This document shows, piece by piece, positions 8,683 to 17,583 of a DNA stretch of 34,420 nt. The stretch is taken from NCBI GenBank assembly GCA_905478195.1, contig CAJQHM010000137.1, positions 1 through 34,420 on the forward strand, written 5' to 3'. The stretch comes from an uncultured Pseudomonadales bacterium. GTDB lineage: Bacteria > Pseudomonadota > Gammaproteobacteria > Pseudomonadales > Pseudohongiellaceae. The first letter of the stretch is position 1, and every line of letters starts with the position of its first letter. Made by a program: the position numbers and the translations under genes. The notes beneath the pieces were generated by a model. The model was not told where the DNA came from. It ran no database searches and saw only the letters and a program-made list of their open reading frames with translations.

Positions 8683-10038
8683 ATGCCCAGCTTCGCAATC
8701 GACAACTCGCAGTGGCGAGAAAAACTAGCCGCTGTTCTGCCGCCCCAGCTACGGGCATTGCTTCAGGGCGCGTCGGGTCGTGATCTGGTGAAGAAAGTCG
8801 ATGCCAGCTTCCTGCTTTTCGATGACAAGATTGTCCACCTCGAAACCAGAAAGACGCAGCAGCTAGAGCATAGGCAGCTGCCAGGGCAAAAAGAGGCAAA
8901 ATCGATCGCAGCAGCCTGTGCACAGTTGCTCGCCGGACATAGTACCGAATTTAGTACCGAACAACGTAAAGACTGCGCTGCATTGCTGCTGTTGCCGGCG
9001 AATTATTTTGTTGCAACGACCACGAAGATGCCCGGCCTCGCCAAAGACAACTTAGTGGCTGCGTTAAAGATTCAGGCAGATAGCATTTTGCCCAGCCTCG
9101 AAGAACCGCTGTCGCTTGCGATCAATCCCGCATCGGCAAGCAAGGGCGACGAGCATCTTGCTCTGTGGATGACAGAATCAATTCTCTCGGAACTATTCGA
9201 TGCATTTGCTGAACAAGACATTTTTCTTGCGGCAGTCAAACCGCGTTTCATGAATGCCCATTCGGTAAACACAAGTACAGAAAATACAAACAAAGAAAAA
9301 ATAAAAATACGGGATGTAGACGCGAAGACAGAAACAAGCGCATTAATCGAAAACAATATTCTCAAGTCTCTGCTTACCGTGCCAAAGCAAGACCTACAGC
9401 AAGACGTATTTCAGCAACAGTGGCAAGAAAGTCAGAAACTGGAAAACGCTGCCATAACAATTGATCTGAGAGAGCCCTCCGATTATTTCCAGTTTCTAGA
9501 AGCCCAGACAAATCAGGAATATTGTTTCTTTCCTTATGGCGCGCTTAACGTGACGCGCAGATCGGCGCAGGGCAGGCAATACATCGCCGCCGCTGCCGCA
9601 GTCGTCGCGATACTTTTTGTCGCAGCGATTCCGTTCATTGCGCAATCTTTAGAGTTTCGATCCCTTGCTGCAAACTTAGAGGTGCAAAGAGCAATGGCAA
9701 GCGATGCCCGGCAGGACCAAGCCGCGGTTGTCAGCTTTGAAAACGAATGGGGGCTTATCAGTGATTTCCCCGAACAAAGAATAGCTGCGGCGATGTTCAC
9801 GCTGCAGAACATACTGCGGCCAGACACGCTGACCTCATTAGAAGTGACCGATGGCTTGATAAAAATCCAGGGTAGCAGCAATGAGCCCCAGGCGATTCTG
9901 CAGCGCCTGGAGCAAGACCCGATGTTTACCGAAGTCGTTTTCTCCAGAGCGACCAACAATAACAGATACTATATCGATCTAAGACTTAGCGCCGTTAACT
10001 TCGAAGCGTATATGGTGCGCTATTTTCCCGATGAGTAA
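8683..10038 (+). CDS. gspL: Type II secretion protein GspL-like
   Basis: A 451-aa bitopic inner-membrane protein, first gene of the T2SS operon. The N-terminal cytoplasmic half (1-290) is a divergent actin-like/PilM-type domain; the segment TTKMPGLAKDNLVAALKIQADSILP (about 113-137) resembles the GspL/PilM core. One membrane segment follows at 300-322. The periplasmic part has a coiled-coil stretch and a C-terminal ferredoxin-like PilN/GspL domain (DTLTSLEVTDGLIKIQGSS...). GspL recruits the GspE ATPase to the membrane and pairs with GspM. The sequence is divergent, so the call leans on domain layout and on its place directly before gspM and gspE. A linker rich in Lys, Asn and Thr (about 193-220) is low complexity. 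Confidence 0.8.
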   Translation: MPSFAIDNSQWREKLAAVLPPQLRALLQGASGRDLVKKVDASFLLFDDKIVHLETRKTQQLEHRQLPGQKEAKSIAAACAQLLAGHSTEFSTEQRKDCAALLLLPANYFVATTTKMPGLAKDNLVAALKIQADSILPSLEEPLSLAINPASASKGDEHLALWMTESILSELFDAFAEQDIFLAAVKPRFMNAHSVNTSTENTNKEKIKIRDVDAKTETSALIENNILKSLLTVPKQDLQQDVFQQQWQESQKLENAAITIDLREPSDYFQFLEAQTNQEYCFFPYGALNVTRRSAQGRQYIAAAAAVVAILFVAAIPFIAQSLEFRSLAANLEVQRAMASDARQDQAAVVSFENEWGLISDFPEQRIAAAMFTLQNILRPDTLTSLEVTDGLIKIQGSSNEPQAILQRLEQDPMFTEVVFSRATNNNRYYIDLRLSAVNFEAYMVRYFPDE

Positions 10039-10074
10039 TCAGTGGTCAGTATAAAGTATCGAGACATAGCTACG

Positions 10075-10644
10075 ATGAAAATATCTCAACGCGAAAGAAA
10101 TATTCTGATATTAGCGGCGGTAGTGGCTCTGATTTTTTTGAGCACTAGTGGTTGGCCTGCTATCAAGTCAGTGTATACCCAGAGACAGGACAACATCGAA
10201 GGTGTTGAGATAGACATCGCTCGCGAACAACGCCTGATCGAGAACACCGCGAGCTGGCGCGAGCGTCGCGTCGAAGTCGAATCGCAGATAGATGAATTGC
10301 ACAATCAACTATTCTCTGGCGCGACTATACCTATAGTCGAGGCAAATATTCAACGAGCTCTATCAGGGCATGCGCGAGACACAGGCATTACGGTGAGCTC
10401 AACGCGTCTGGCAGACCGTCTGATAAGCGACGATTGGCTACTTATTAGTCAAGAGATGTCGTTTCGCACAAGTGATCAGATGAACACAGCTCGGTTTCTG
10501 GAAAGGCTGGAGACCTCTGCGCCACGCCTTTGGGTTACCGGCTTTACCGTGAATCGAAGCCGAAACCAATACAGCGGTTCTATCACAGTCGTTGGATTTG
10601 CTCGCAGCGAAGGGCTGGTAACAGAGGTCGCGAGTAACAGATGA
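10075..10644 (+). CDS. gspM: Type II secretion protein GspM-like
   Basis: A 189-aa bitopic membrane protein. I chose ATG 10075 (MKISQRERNILILAAVVALIFL) because it gives the family's short cytoplasmic tail before the single membrane helix. A GTG at 10042 would add 11 residues and lie 3 bases after gspL. After the helix comes a coiled-coil segment (VEIDIAREQRLIENTASWRERRVEVESQIDEL region) and a small PilO/GspM-type ferredoxin fold near the C-terminus. GspM stabilises GspL in the assembly platform. Its stop overlaps the gspE start (ATGA at 10641-10644), which indicates translational coupling. Sequence identity is low, and assignment is by architecture and context. Confidence 0.78.
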   Translation: MKISQRERNILILAAVVALIFLSTSGWPAIKSVYTQRQDNIEGVEIDIAREQRLIENTASWRERRVEVESQIDELHNQLFSGATIPIVEANIQRALSGHARDTGITVSSTRLADRLISDDWLLISQEMSFRTSDQMNTARFLERLETSAPRLWVTGFTVNRSRNQYSGSITVVGFARSEGLVTEVASNR

Positions 10645-12194
10645 GCGAGATGGTGAATCAAGCAGCAGAAGCCGACCTGGACAGATCTGAAGAGAGGTCT
10701 GAGCAGGGTGTTGACGGGATGCTCGAGGAGAGAGATCCGTCAGCAATGACCCTGTCTGTATTCGGTCAATTGCTGGAGCCAGAAGGCATAGCACCAGCAC
10801 AGGATTTTGCAGAGTCTGGCCGGCTCATCTGTGAACAGACGCCGAGTATAGAACTGCGCGCGAAGATACGTTTTATCCTGAATGAAGATATACAGTTTGA
10901 TGTGGGTGCCGGGGATGATGTGCGCCGTCTAATGCGCCACTGGCGCGCCGAGCTCTCGCCGCAGATTGAGAATACAGACGAAGACCTGTTTGTTTCCGGC
11001 TTCGCCGATGATGAGGCTCTGGCCGATCTGGCATCGGAGGCACCCATCATTCGGCTGGTTAACCATCTATTTGCTCGTGCGTTGGATCTCGATGCCAGTG
11101 ACATACACTTCGAACCGAACGAGAACTACCTCGACATACGCTGCCGTGTCGATGGCATCATGACACGAATTGAGCGACTGCCCATAAAGATTCACACCGC
11201 GGTAGCCTCGCGCTTAAAGCTAATGGCAAAGCTGGACATCGGCGAGAAGCGTCTGCCTCAGGACGGCCGCATAGATTACAAGGTGGGTAACAAGCAGCTC
11301 GATATGCGCGTATCAACCCTGCCAGGAGTGCATGGAGAATCCGTAGTACTGAGAATCCTGGACAGAAGCGATACCGCCGTTAGTCTAAAACAACTAGGCA
11401 TGCCAGAGAAAATCCTCGAGCAGTATCAGGGCATCATCAATCAGCCCCACGGCATGGTGTTGATAACAGGCCCCACCGGCAGTGGTAAGACGACTACGCT
11501 GTATGCAACATTAGAAAAAATAAACAGCGAGGCGCAGAAAATAATTACCGTGGAAGACCCGGTCGAGTATCAACTCGATGGCATAACCCAGATTCAGGCC
11601 AACGCCAGTATCGGGCTGAGCTTCGCACAGGGCTTGCGTTCGATCGTTAGACAGGATCCGGACGTTCTTATGATAGGCGAGATTCGCGATCACGAAACCG
11701 CAGAGATCGCGATCGAATCGGCGCTTACCGGGCACCTGGTTTTCTCCACCCTGCATACAAACGATGCGGCAGGGGCGGTAACCCGGCTGCAAGACATGGG
11801 TGTGCAGGGCTATCTGATTAGCTCCAGCCTTCTCGCCATTCAAGCTCAGCGATTAGTAAGAAGAGTATGTACCGACTGTGCCGAAGTGCACCCTCTCAAT
11901 ATAGATGAGGCGGCGGCGCTAGAGATAGACATAGATTCCATAGCCGAGATCCGTCGTGGCAGTGGCTGCGAACGATGTGGTCAAACCGGATACAGGGGCC
12001 GTGTTGGTCTTTATGAGCTACTGATTATGACCGATGCGATTCGTCATCATATCGCGGCCGGCGCAGACGCGAATATTATTCGCGACGAAGCAATCAGAGA
12101 AGGCATGAAGACACTCAGGCAGGATGCCCTGGAGAAATTATCAGATGGAATGACTACCCCAGAAGAAGTAGTGCGGGTGACCAGAGCAATATGA
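10641..12194 (+). CDS. gspE: Type II secretion ATPase GspE
   Basis: A 517-aa cytoplasmic hexameric ATPase that drives pseudopilus assembly. An acidic N-terminal extension (1-40) is followed by the N1E/N2E region. The catalytic core shows DIHFEPNENYLDIRCRVDG, Walker A GPTGSGKTT (277-285), the Asp box VEDPVEYQLDGITQIQ, Walker B RQDPDVLMIGEIRDHETAEI and the His box TGHLVFSTLHTNDA. The zinc-binding tetracysteine module is present (CTDC ... CERCGQTGYRGR), characteristic of GspE/PilB. It overlaps gspM and gspF by 4 bp each. Nothing essential is missing. Confidence 0.96.
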   Translation: MSEMVNQAAEADLDRSEERSEQGVDGMLEERDPSAMTLSVFGQLLEPEGIAPAQDFAESGRLICEQTPSIELRAKIRFILNEDIQFDVGAGDDVRRLMRHWRAELSPQIENTDEDLFVSGFADDEALADLASEAPIIRLVNHLFARALDLDASDIHFEPNENYLDIRCRVDGIMTRIERLPIKIHTAVASRLKLMAKLDIGEKRLPQDGRIDYKVGNKQLDMRVSTLPGVHGESVVLRILDRSDTAVSLKQLGMPEKILEQYQGIINQPHGMVLITGPTGSGKTTTLYATLEKINSEAQKIITVEDPVEYQLDGITQIQANASIGLSFAQGLRSIVRQDPDVLMIGEIRDHETAEIAIESALTGHLVFSTLHTNDAAGAVTRLQDMGVQGYLISSSLLAIQAQRLVRRVCTDCAEVHPLNIDEAAALEIDIDSIAEIRRGSGCERCGQTGYRGRVGLYELLIMTDAIRHHIAAGADANIIRDEAIREGMKTLRQDALEKLSDGMTTPEEVVRVTRAI

Positions 12195-13396
12195 GCGCAT
12201 TGTATTTTAAATACCAGGCCTTCGATGCCCAGGGCAAGATGCTAAACGGTCAGCTAAGTGCAGATACCGAGCGTGAGGCCGTGCGTATCTTGAAAGGGAA
12301 GAACCTAACACCGGTAAAGATTCAGGAGACCAGAGAAGCCTCCCAGACGACTCGTCGCAGGCGAATCTCTCAGGCGGACGTATTGGATTTTACCAATGGC
12401 CTGTGCACACTGGTCGAGGCACGCGTGCCCATCGACAGATCGCTACGCCTGTTAGAGGGCATTACAGAATCGACGGCGATGCGTGAGCTTGTGATAAGCC
12501 TGCTGCGCGAAGTCAAAGAAGGCAGAAGTCTGGCCGAGTCGATGGAGGCTCACCCTAGAGTATTCAGCAGGATGTACGTCAACATCGTACGTGCCGGCGA
12601 AGAAGGCGGCATACTCGATCAGCTTCTACCCGATCTAGCGGAATTTTTGGAGACCAGTGCGAAAACGCGACAGGCCATAATCTCGGCAATGATCTATCCG
12701 ATCGTATTGCTAATTACCGGCGTACTCTCCGTCGTTCTCTTACTCGTCTTCGTAGTGCCTCAGTTCGCGGCAATGTTCGAAGACGCGGGGACTGAGATTC
12801 CAGCCTCGGCGGCCTTCCTGCTCTCGCTCAGTAGTGGTATTCAAAGCTATGGTTATCTGGTTCCGGTGTTTATTGGGCTACTTATTTTCTTCTGGAAGCG
12901 CCTGGATAAAGAGCCAGCCTCAAAGCTTAAGAAAGACGGCTTCCTGCTCTCTCTTCCCATGATGGGCACGCTGATTCTCTACAAGGAATGCGCGGTCTTT
13001 GCCCGGACACTGGGCGCGCTATTAGGGGCAGGTATCCCTTTAATTCGTGCGCTTCGTGTTTCGAGAGAGGTTGTTGGCAATACCGTACTCGCTACCCATC
13101 TGCACCAGGTAGAAGAGGACGTTAGGGGCGGCGCCGGCCTTGGTGTCTCGCTGGAGAAGACCAATCAATTTCCAACTCTTCTGCACCAGCTGGTTACAGT
13201 CGGCGAAGAGTCGGGACGCACAGCCAATATACTGATTAAATCGGCGGCCACATTCGACACCACGGTGCGCAATCAAATTTCCAGTCTGGTAGCTGCCTTG
13301 CAGCCTGCCCTAATAATAATTCTTGCCATAGCGGTAGGTGGAATCACCATCACTATGCTTTCGGCCGTATTCAGTATGAATTCGGTAGATTTTTAA
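12191..13396 (+). CDS. gspF: Type II secretion inner-membrane platform protein GspF
   Basis: A 401-aa polytopic protein at the centre of the inner-membrane platform, contacting GspE and GspL. It begins with the typical ALYFKYQAFDAQGKMLNGQL and has two repeated cytoplasmic helical domains: RRISQADVLDFTNGLCTLVEARVPIDRSLRLL and its second copy YKECAVFARTLGALLGAGIPLIRAL. Each copy is followed by membrane helices (about 172-196, 220-240 and 375-395). The motif VGEESGRTANIL and the first-copy counterpart AGEEGGILDQLL are the family signatures. Its ATG overlaps the gspE stop (ATGA). Confidence 0.96.
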   Translation: MSALYFKYQAFDAQGKMLNGQLSADTEREAVRILKGKNLTPVKIQETREASQTTRRRRISQADVLDFTNGLCTLVEARVPIDRSLRLLEGITESTAMRELVISLLREVKEGRSLAESMEAHPRVFSRMYVNIVRAGEEGGILDQLLPDLAEFLETSAKTRQAIISAMIYPIVLLITGVLSVVLLLVFVVPQFAAMFEDAGTEIPASAAFLLSLSSGIQSYGYLVPVFIGLLIFFWKRLDKEPASKLKKDGFLLSLPMMGTLILYKECAVFARTLGALLGAGIPLIRALRVSREVVGNTVLATHLHQVEEDVRGGAGLGVSLEKTNQFPTLLHQLVTVGEESGRTANILIKSAATFDTTVRNQISSLVAALQPALIIILAIAVGGITITMLSAVFSMNSVDF

Positions 13397-13411
13397 TTCT
13401 CGGAGAACATC

Positions 13412-15535
13412 GTGAAGTCGAAGCAACGTTTACTAGTAATTAAAAACCCTCTGGCGGTGTTTCTGTTGGGCTTTTTACTATCCTCCTGTGCGGTTCTGGA
13501 TGTTCAATCCGATACCGATATCGGCGCGCAATCGAGCACTCCTCCTAACGCACGTAATACGGCCATCAGTAACACGGCTGCGGCATTGCCGGAAGACGGC
13601 AGTGAAGTCTCGCGAGAGCAGCAGGCTCTCATCGATGAGATCAACCGAGACGGCAATGCCTTACAATACGACGGCATGCAAGAGTCCGTGCCAAACCCGC
13701 AGCAGGTCGCTACCGATGATGTGGTGGAGCTAAACTACGAGCAGGCGGACCTGCGACTGGTATTGGAAGAGTTGGCCGATGCCCTGAATGTTTCAATTAT
13801 TATCGACCCCACCATCGACAACAAAGTCAGTCTTCGTACCTCTGCCACGCGTCCCCTTAGACAGGCCGATATCTGGCCACTGATTCGGCTGTTAAGCCGC
13901 GATGCGGGCATAGTCTTGAACCGCGAAGGCAATATCTATAACGCACGCAAGATAAGCAGCGCCCTTCCCGTCGAGATAGCAACGCCAGACACCCTGGGCC
14001 AGGGCACGGCCGCTCGTATCCTGCAGATTACGCCACTGACCTATATCTCACCGCAGGCAGCCCTGCAGGTGGTGCAGCCTCTGCTGGCGCCAGACGGCGA
14101 AGTGAGAACCCTCGTCGGTAATGGCACTCTGGCGATATCAGGCAGCGAATCCCAGCTGCAGCGCATCAACGAACTGCTATTCCTTATCGATGCCGACCCG
14201 TTTCAGAATCAGGGGATTCATCTCTACCAACTGTTTAACGCCAACGCGGTGGAAGTCGCCGACGAGTTAGCTGAGATTCTATTGCTTATCGAAGGCACTA
14301 CCCCGGCCTATCAGGTTAGGGGCATCGAGCGTATCAATGCGATTCTGGTGACGGCCCCTGCAACTCGAGGCTTCGAGGAGATATCGCGCTGGATACAGAT
14401 TCTGGACGCCGATGGGCAGGAGCAGGTAGAGCAGCTGTTTCAGTATCAGGTCAACAACCTGATTGCGACGGAACTCGCGGAGACACTCTCGAACGTTTTC
14501 GAAGATGACGACAATAACGAGGCGCTAGCGATACCGAATCGCGGCAATGACAATTCGCCGTCTGATGTTGAGGTAGTTGAGGTTGCAGATGACGTCGCTG
14601 CAACTGCAACTACGACGGCGGTATCGGCAAATCTCCGTGTGAAGATCGTAGCCGACGAGGCGACCAATAGTTTATTGATTAGAAGCACCGCGCGTGACTA
14701 TCGACAACTGCTCACCACCATCAACCAGCTCGATGCCGTGCCTCTGCAGGTAATGATAAATGCGGTCATCGCACAGATTACTCTCAGCGATGCAACCAAG
14801 TTCGGTGTGGACTGGTCACGCATCGCGGCTAACAGTGCCGTCGATACTATTTCAACCGATACCTCTACAAGCTTCGTGCCGCAATCTGGACTGGGCGGTC
14901 TATTGTTTACCAAGTCATTCATCGATGGCGCGTCTCAAGTCGATGCAACACTCAATGCCATAGCCATAAACAACGATGTGCAACTGCTGGCCAGGCCATC
15001 GCTGACAGTAGCCAATAATCAGGAGGGTGATATACAGATAGGCTCACAGGTGCCTGTAGAGCAGGGTCAGTCCCTGGGCAATGCGGGTATCTCGACCACG
15101 AATATTCAGTACCGGGATACGGGTATCGTGCTGTCGATCACGCCGCAGATTAACAACGACGGCATAGTGAATCTGATTATCCGCCAGGAGCTCTCTTCGG
15201 TAGACGGGGGCGCAACGGGCGTTAACAATAATCCGGTGTTCAACAATCAAGAGATCAATACCACCGTTGTGGTGCGCGATGGCGAGAACGTCGTACTGGG
15301 CGGACTGATTCAGACCGATACCGAAAATCTAAATAGCGGTGTTCCGGGCTTGAATCGGGTGCCGCTACTGGGCAGACTGTTCTCTTATCAACAAGAGACG
15401 ACGGAGCGACGCGAGCTATTCATCGTTCTGCGGCCGGAGATCATCAATCTCAACGCCGAAATCGGGTTAGAATATCAAGACATATTGGACCGTTTCGATA
15501 TGGCCTCCGACCTCATCGAAGGCGCAGGCATCTAG
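13412..15535 (+). CDS. gspD: Type II secretion secretin GspD, with lipoprotein-type signal
   Basis: A 707-aa outer-membrane channel subunit. GTG 13412 is the start, with GGAGA six bases upstream. The signal ends in a lipobox (FLLSSC, Cys26, next residue Ala), which predicts an outer-membrane lipoprotein. Most secretins have a plain signal peptide, but the lipidated Pseudomonas HxcQ is a precedent. A linker of ~75 residues precedes N0 (VELNYEQADLRLVLEELADA). N1 and N2 follow, then N3 with an acidic Asn/Asp insert (EDDDNNEA). The secretin barrel carries LARPSLTVANNQEGDIQIGSQVPV, DTGIVLSITPQIN, VVLGGLIQTD and GVPGLNRVPLLGRLF. There is no obvious C-terminal S domain for a pilotin, consistent with self-piloting through the lipid. 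Confidence 0.95.
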   Translation: MKSKQRLLVIKNPLAVFLLGFLLSSCAVLDVQSDTDIGAQSSTPPNARNTAISNTAAALPEDGSEVSREQQALIDEINRDGNALQYDGMQESVPNPQQVATDDVVELNYEQADLRLVLEELADALNVSIIIDPTIDNKVSLRTSATRPLRQADIWPLIRLLSRDAGIVLNREGNIYNARKISSALPVEIATPDTLGQGTAARILQITPLTYISPQAALQVVQPLLAPDGEVRTLVGNGTLAISGSESQLQRINELLFLIDADPFQNQGIHLYQLFNANAVEVADELAEILLLIEGTTPAYQVRGIERINAILVTAPATRGFEEISRWIQILDADGQEQVEQLFQYQVNNLIATELAETLSNVFEDDDNNEALAIPNRGNDNSPSDVEVVEVADDVAATATTTAVSANLRVKIVADEATNSLLIRSTARDYRQLLTTINQLDAVPLQVMINAVIAQITLSDATKFGVDWSRIAANSAVDTISTDTSTSFVPQSGLGGLLFTKSFIDGASQVDATLNAIAINNDVQLLARPSLTVANNQEGDIQIGSQVPVEQGQSLGNAGISTTNIQYRDTGIVLSITPQINNDGIVNLIIRQELSSVDGGATGVNNNPVFNNQEINTTVVVRDGENVVLGGLIQTDTENLNSGVPGLNRVPLLGRLFSYQQETTERRELFIVLRPEIINLNAEIGLEYQDILDRFDMASDLIEGAGI

Positions 15536-15566
15536 TGGCGATACGATAAAATTACAGGCGGTAATC

Positions 15567-15992
15567 ATGAAGCAGACAAGCAATGGGGCATTGAGCGGCG
15601 GCGCAACGGCCAGCAAGGGTTTTACTCTCATCGAAATACTCGTCGTGATGGCCATCATTGCCATGCTGGCGGTCATGGTCGCGCCGAACCTGTTCAGACA
15701 GCAAGCCGGGGCCATGCGCGATGTAGCTCTCACCGAAATCTCCACCCTGGAAGCCGCTCTGGATATCTATCGCCTGGATGTAGGCGAATACCCGGATAGC
15801 CTGGAGGGCCTCATGGAGAACGACACAGACAGGGCGTCCTGGAATGGCCCCTATCTGCGCAGAGCAGTCCCGACCGACCCCTGGGATAACGACTATGTCT
15901 ACGAATCTAACGGGCGCGAGTTCACGCTTCTCTCCTATGGAGCCGACGGCATGAGCGGCGGCGAAGAAGATGACGCCGACATCGGGCTCTAG
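15567..15992 (+). CDS. gspG: Type II secretion major pseudopilin GspG
   Basis: A 141-aa prepilin. The cleavage site is SKG|FTLIEILVVMAII with Gly18 at -1 and Glu at +5, after an unusually long 18-residue leader. The body has the GspG features: LYRLDVGEYP-like segment (IYRLDVGEYPDSLEGL), WNGPYLRRAVPTDPWDNDYVY, and the calcium loop SYGADGMSGGEEDDADIG. It forms the helical shaft of the pseudopilus after cleavage and methylation by a prepilin peptidase, which is not encoded here. Its end overlaps the gspH start by 23 bp. Confidence 0.96.
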   Translation: MKQTSNGALSGGATASKGFTLIEILVVMAIIAMLAVMVAPNLFRQQAGAMRDVALTEISTLEAALDIYRLDVGEYPDSLEGLMENDTDRASWNGPYLRRAVPTDPWDNDYVYESNGREFTLLSYGADGMSGGEEDDADIGL

Positions 15993-16521
15993 AACCTCAT
16001 CCAACAGAGCCAAAGGCCAACTCGAGCTAGCGCGTCAGCGTGGCTTCACCCTACTCGAAATTCTTCTGGTGCTCGCCATCATCGCCATGGCAAGCATATT
16101 CGTCGTACCGAATCTCGGTGGCTTCGACGCACGCACCTTCAATACGCAACTGCGCCAAGCCCATTCGCTGCTTAACTATGCGCGGCGCACGGCGGTTGTC
16201 ACCGGCCAGGCGAGCACAGTCAGGTTCAACGTGATCCCCCTAGTTGAGCGAGGTGAGCAAAGTGGGACAGAGTCAGATAGCTCGCAACTCAGTCTTAGCA
16301 ATGTTGTAGCGCAGTGGAATGGTTCCGGTATAGCGCTGCGTTTCCGTGACAGCACCGATAGAGAAATCGAAATCGAGGAAGTAACCGAAGTCACCTTCTA
16401 CCCCGAAGGAGGCAGCACCGGGGGCAGTCTGCTATTCGCTCAGGCAGAGCAGTCGGGCATCATCGACATCGATCCATTCAACGGCAGAGTATCGACCCGA
16501 GATTACGAAGAAGATCTGTGA
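15970..16521 (+). CDS. gspH: Type II secretion minor pseudopilin GspH
   Basis: A 183-aa minor pseudopilin. The prepilin site is RQRG|FTLLEILLVLAIIAM with Glu at +5 (Gly25 at -1). The leader is long because the only usable ATG (15970) lies inside gspG; no closer in-frame ATG, GTG or TTG is evident. The C-terminal domain is beta-rich and shows the GspH-like pattern of short strands and an acidic segment (DREIEIEEVTEVTFYPEGGSTGG). Identity is assigned by gene order between gspG and gspI. GspH sits near the pseudopilus tip. Confidence 0.88.
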   Translation: MTPTSGSRTSSNRAKGQLELARQRGFTLLEILLVLAIIAMASIFVVPNLGGFDARTFNTQLRQAHSLLNYARRTAVVTGQASTVRFNVIPLVERGEQSGTESDSSQLSLSNVVAQWNGSGIALRFRDSTDREIEIEEVTEVTFYPEGGSTGGSLLFAQAEQSGIIDIDPFNGRVSTRDYEEDL

Positions 16522-16904
16522 TGAAAAAACTCAACAGGCGGCACAGTGGATTTACTCTCCTGGAGGTAATCGTTGCGCTCACCATTACGGGTTTTGTCTT
16601 AGGAAGCCTGTTTTCCCTGGTAGGCGGTAGCAAACAGCTTTCCTGGCGCTCCGAGCAGAGTCTTGTGCAGGCCACCCGCCTGCGCGCAGCTATTAATTTT
16701 TCGCTGCTGGAAGATGAATTTTCTGAGGTCGAACAGATTCTGCAAGACGACAGCTATCAGATTCGCGCACTGGACCTGCTCGAAGACCCGGTGCGCAAGA
16801 CCCAGGCAAGTATCTATGGTTTTCAGGCCTATGAAATCATCAATCGAGAACGGGATGAAGTCATCGAGGGTAGCCGCTGGATTCAATTCGACCTTCCACA
16901 ATAG
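16521..16904 (+). CDS. gspI: Type II secretion minor pseudopilin GspI
   Basis: A 127-aa minor pseudopilin. ATG 16521 overlaps the gspH stop by one base (TGATG); a GTG three bases earlier is an alternative. The prepilin site is RRHSG|FTLLEVIVALTITGFVLG (Gly10, Glu +5), with the EVIVAL pattern typical of GspI. The remainder is short and acidic and lacks strong motifs. GspI forms the tip trimer with GspJ and GspK. Position in the operon and the motif support the name. Confidence 0.87.
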   Translation: MKKLNRRHSGFTLLEVIVALTITGFVLGSLFSLVGGSKQLSWRSEQSLVQATRLRAAINFSLLEDEFSEVEQILQDDSYQIRALDLLEDPVRKTQASIYGFQAYEIINRERDEVIEGSRWIQFDLPQ

Positions 16905-16938
16905 ATGCTCCTCAAAACAGAACAAAAGCACAGAAACA

Positions 16939-17583
16939 ATGAAACAGAAAGGATTTACATTAGTTGAGATTATCTTAGCCTTGGGACTGACCGCCCTGCT
17001 GCTTGGTCTTCTTAGCACTGGTGTCTACATAGTGGCCGACGATTGGAATCGAAATTCCCGCGTGCTGGATGAAAGTCTAGATCAGGCCCTGGCAGTTCTG
17101 CAGATCGATAGGGCCTTACATGGCGCCTTTCCCCATAGTTATACAAACATCGAAACTCTGGGCCGCGAGATCTATTTCTTTGGCGAAGATGACTACATAA
17201 GCTTTGTCTCGGCAGTCTCGCCGCAGCGTAATCCGGGCCTAACGGTGTGGCAGATCTATTCTGTGGCGGACGAGGGTGTCTACCTGAGCTTGGTGCCAGC
17301 TTTCAGCGACGATCCCACGGAGCGTCTGAGCGAGAGCGAGCCTACGCTAATTCTTGCGAACTACAGCGCCGAGTTCAGCTACCTATATCAGGAGCTCAAT
17401 GAGGACAGGGTGTGGGTTGACGAATGGATTGGCAACGAGGAGCTGAGCCTTCCGCTGGCGGTTTATGTGCGTTTCATCCCCGATAGAGACTATGAAGATG
17501 TGAACGAAGAGCTGGAGATAGTGGCGCGCATCAAGAACAATCAACACCGTAGCATTCGTCCTACGACGAATGTCGGCCTGTGA
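16939..17583 (+). CDS. gspJ: Type II secretion minor pseudopilin GspJ
   Basis: A 214-aa minor pseudopilin. I use ATG 16939 because it leaves a five-residue leader directly before the prepilin site MKQKG|FTLVEIILALGLTALLLG (Glu +5). The same frame stays open upstream inside gspI (back to 16663), but that stretch is out-of-frame gspI sequence. The body contains the tip-type pattern DQALAVLQIDRALHGAF (pseudopilins J usually have ..Q..l..D). Together with GspI and GspK it caps the pseudopilus. The stop overlaps the gspK start (GTGA at 17580-17583). Confidence 0.88.
   Translation: MKQKGFTLVEIILALGLTALLLGLLSTGVYIVADDWNRNSRVLDESLDQALAVLQIDRALHGAFPHSYTNIETLGREIYFFGEDDYISFVSAVSPQRNPGLTVWQIYSVADEGVYLSLVPAFSDDPTERLSESEPTLILANYSAEFSYLYQELNEDRVWVDEWIGNEELSLPLAVYVRFIPDRDYEDVNEELEIVARIKNNQHRSIRPTTNVGL

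Noticed and set aside
16663-16938. 5' extension of the gspJ frame by 92 codons
   Set aside because: It lies inside gspI in another frame and would place a long leader before the prepilin site; ATG 16939 gives a standard leader.
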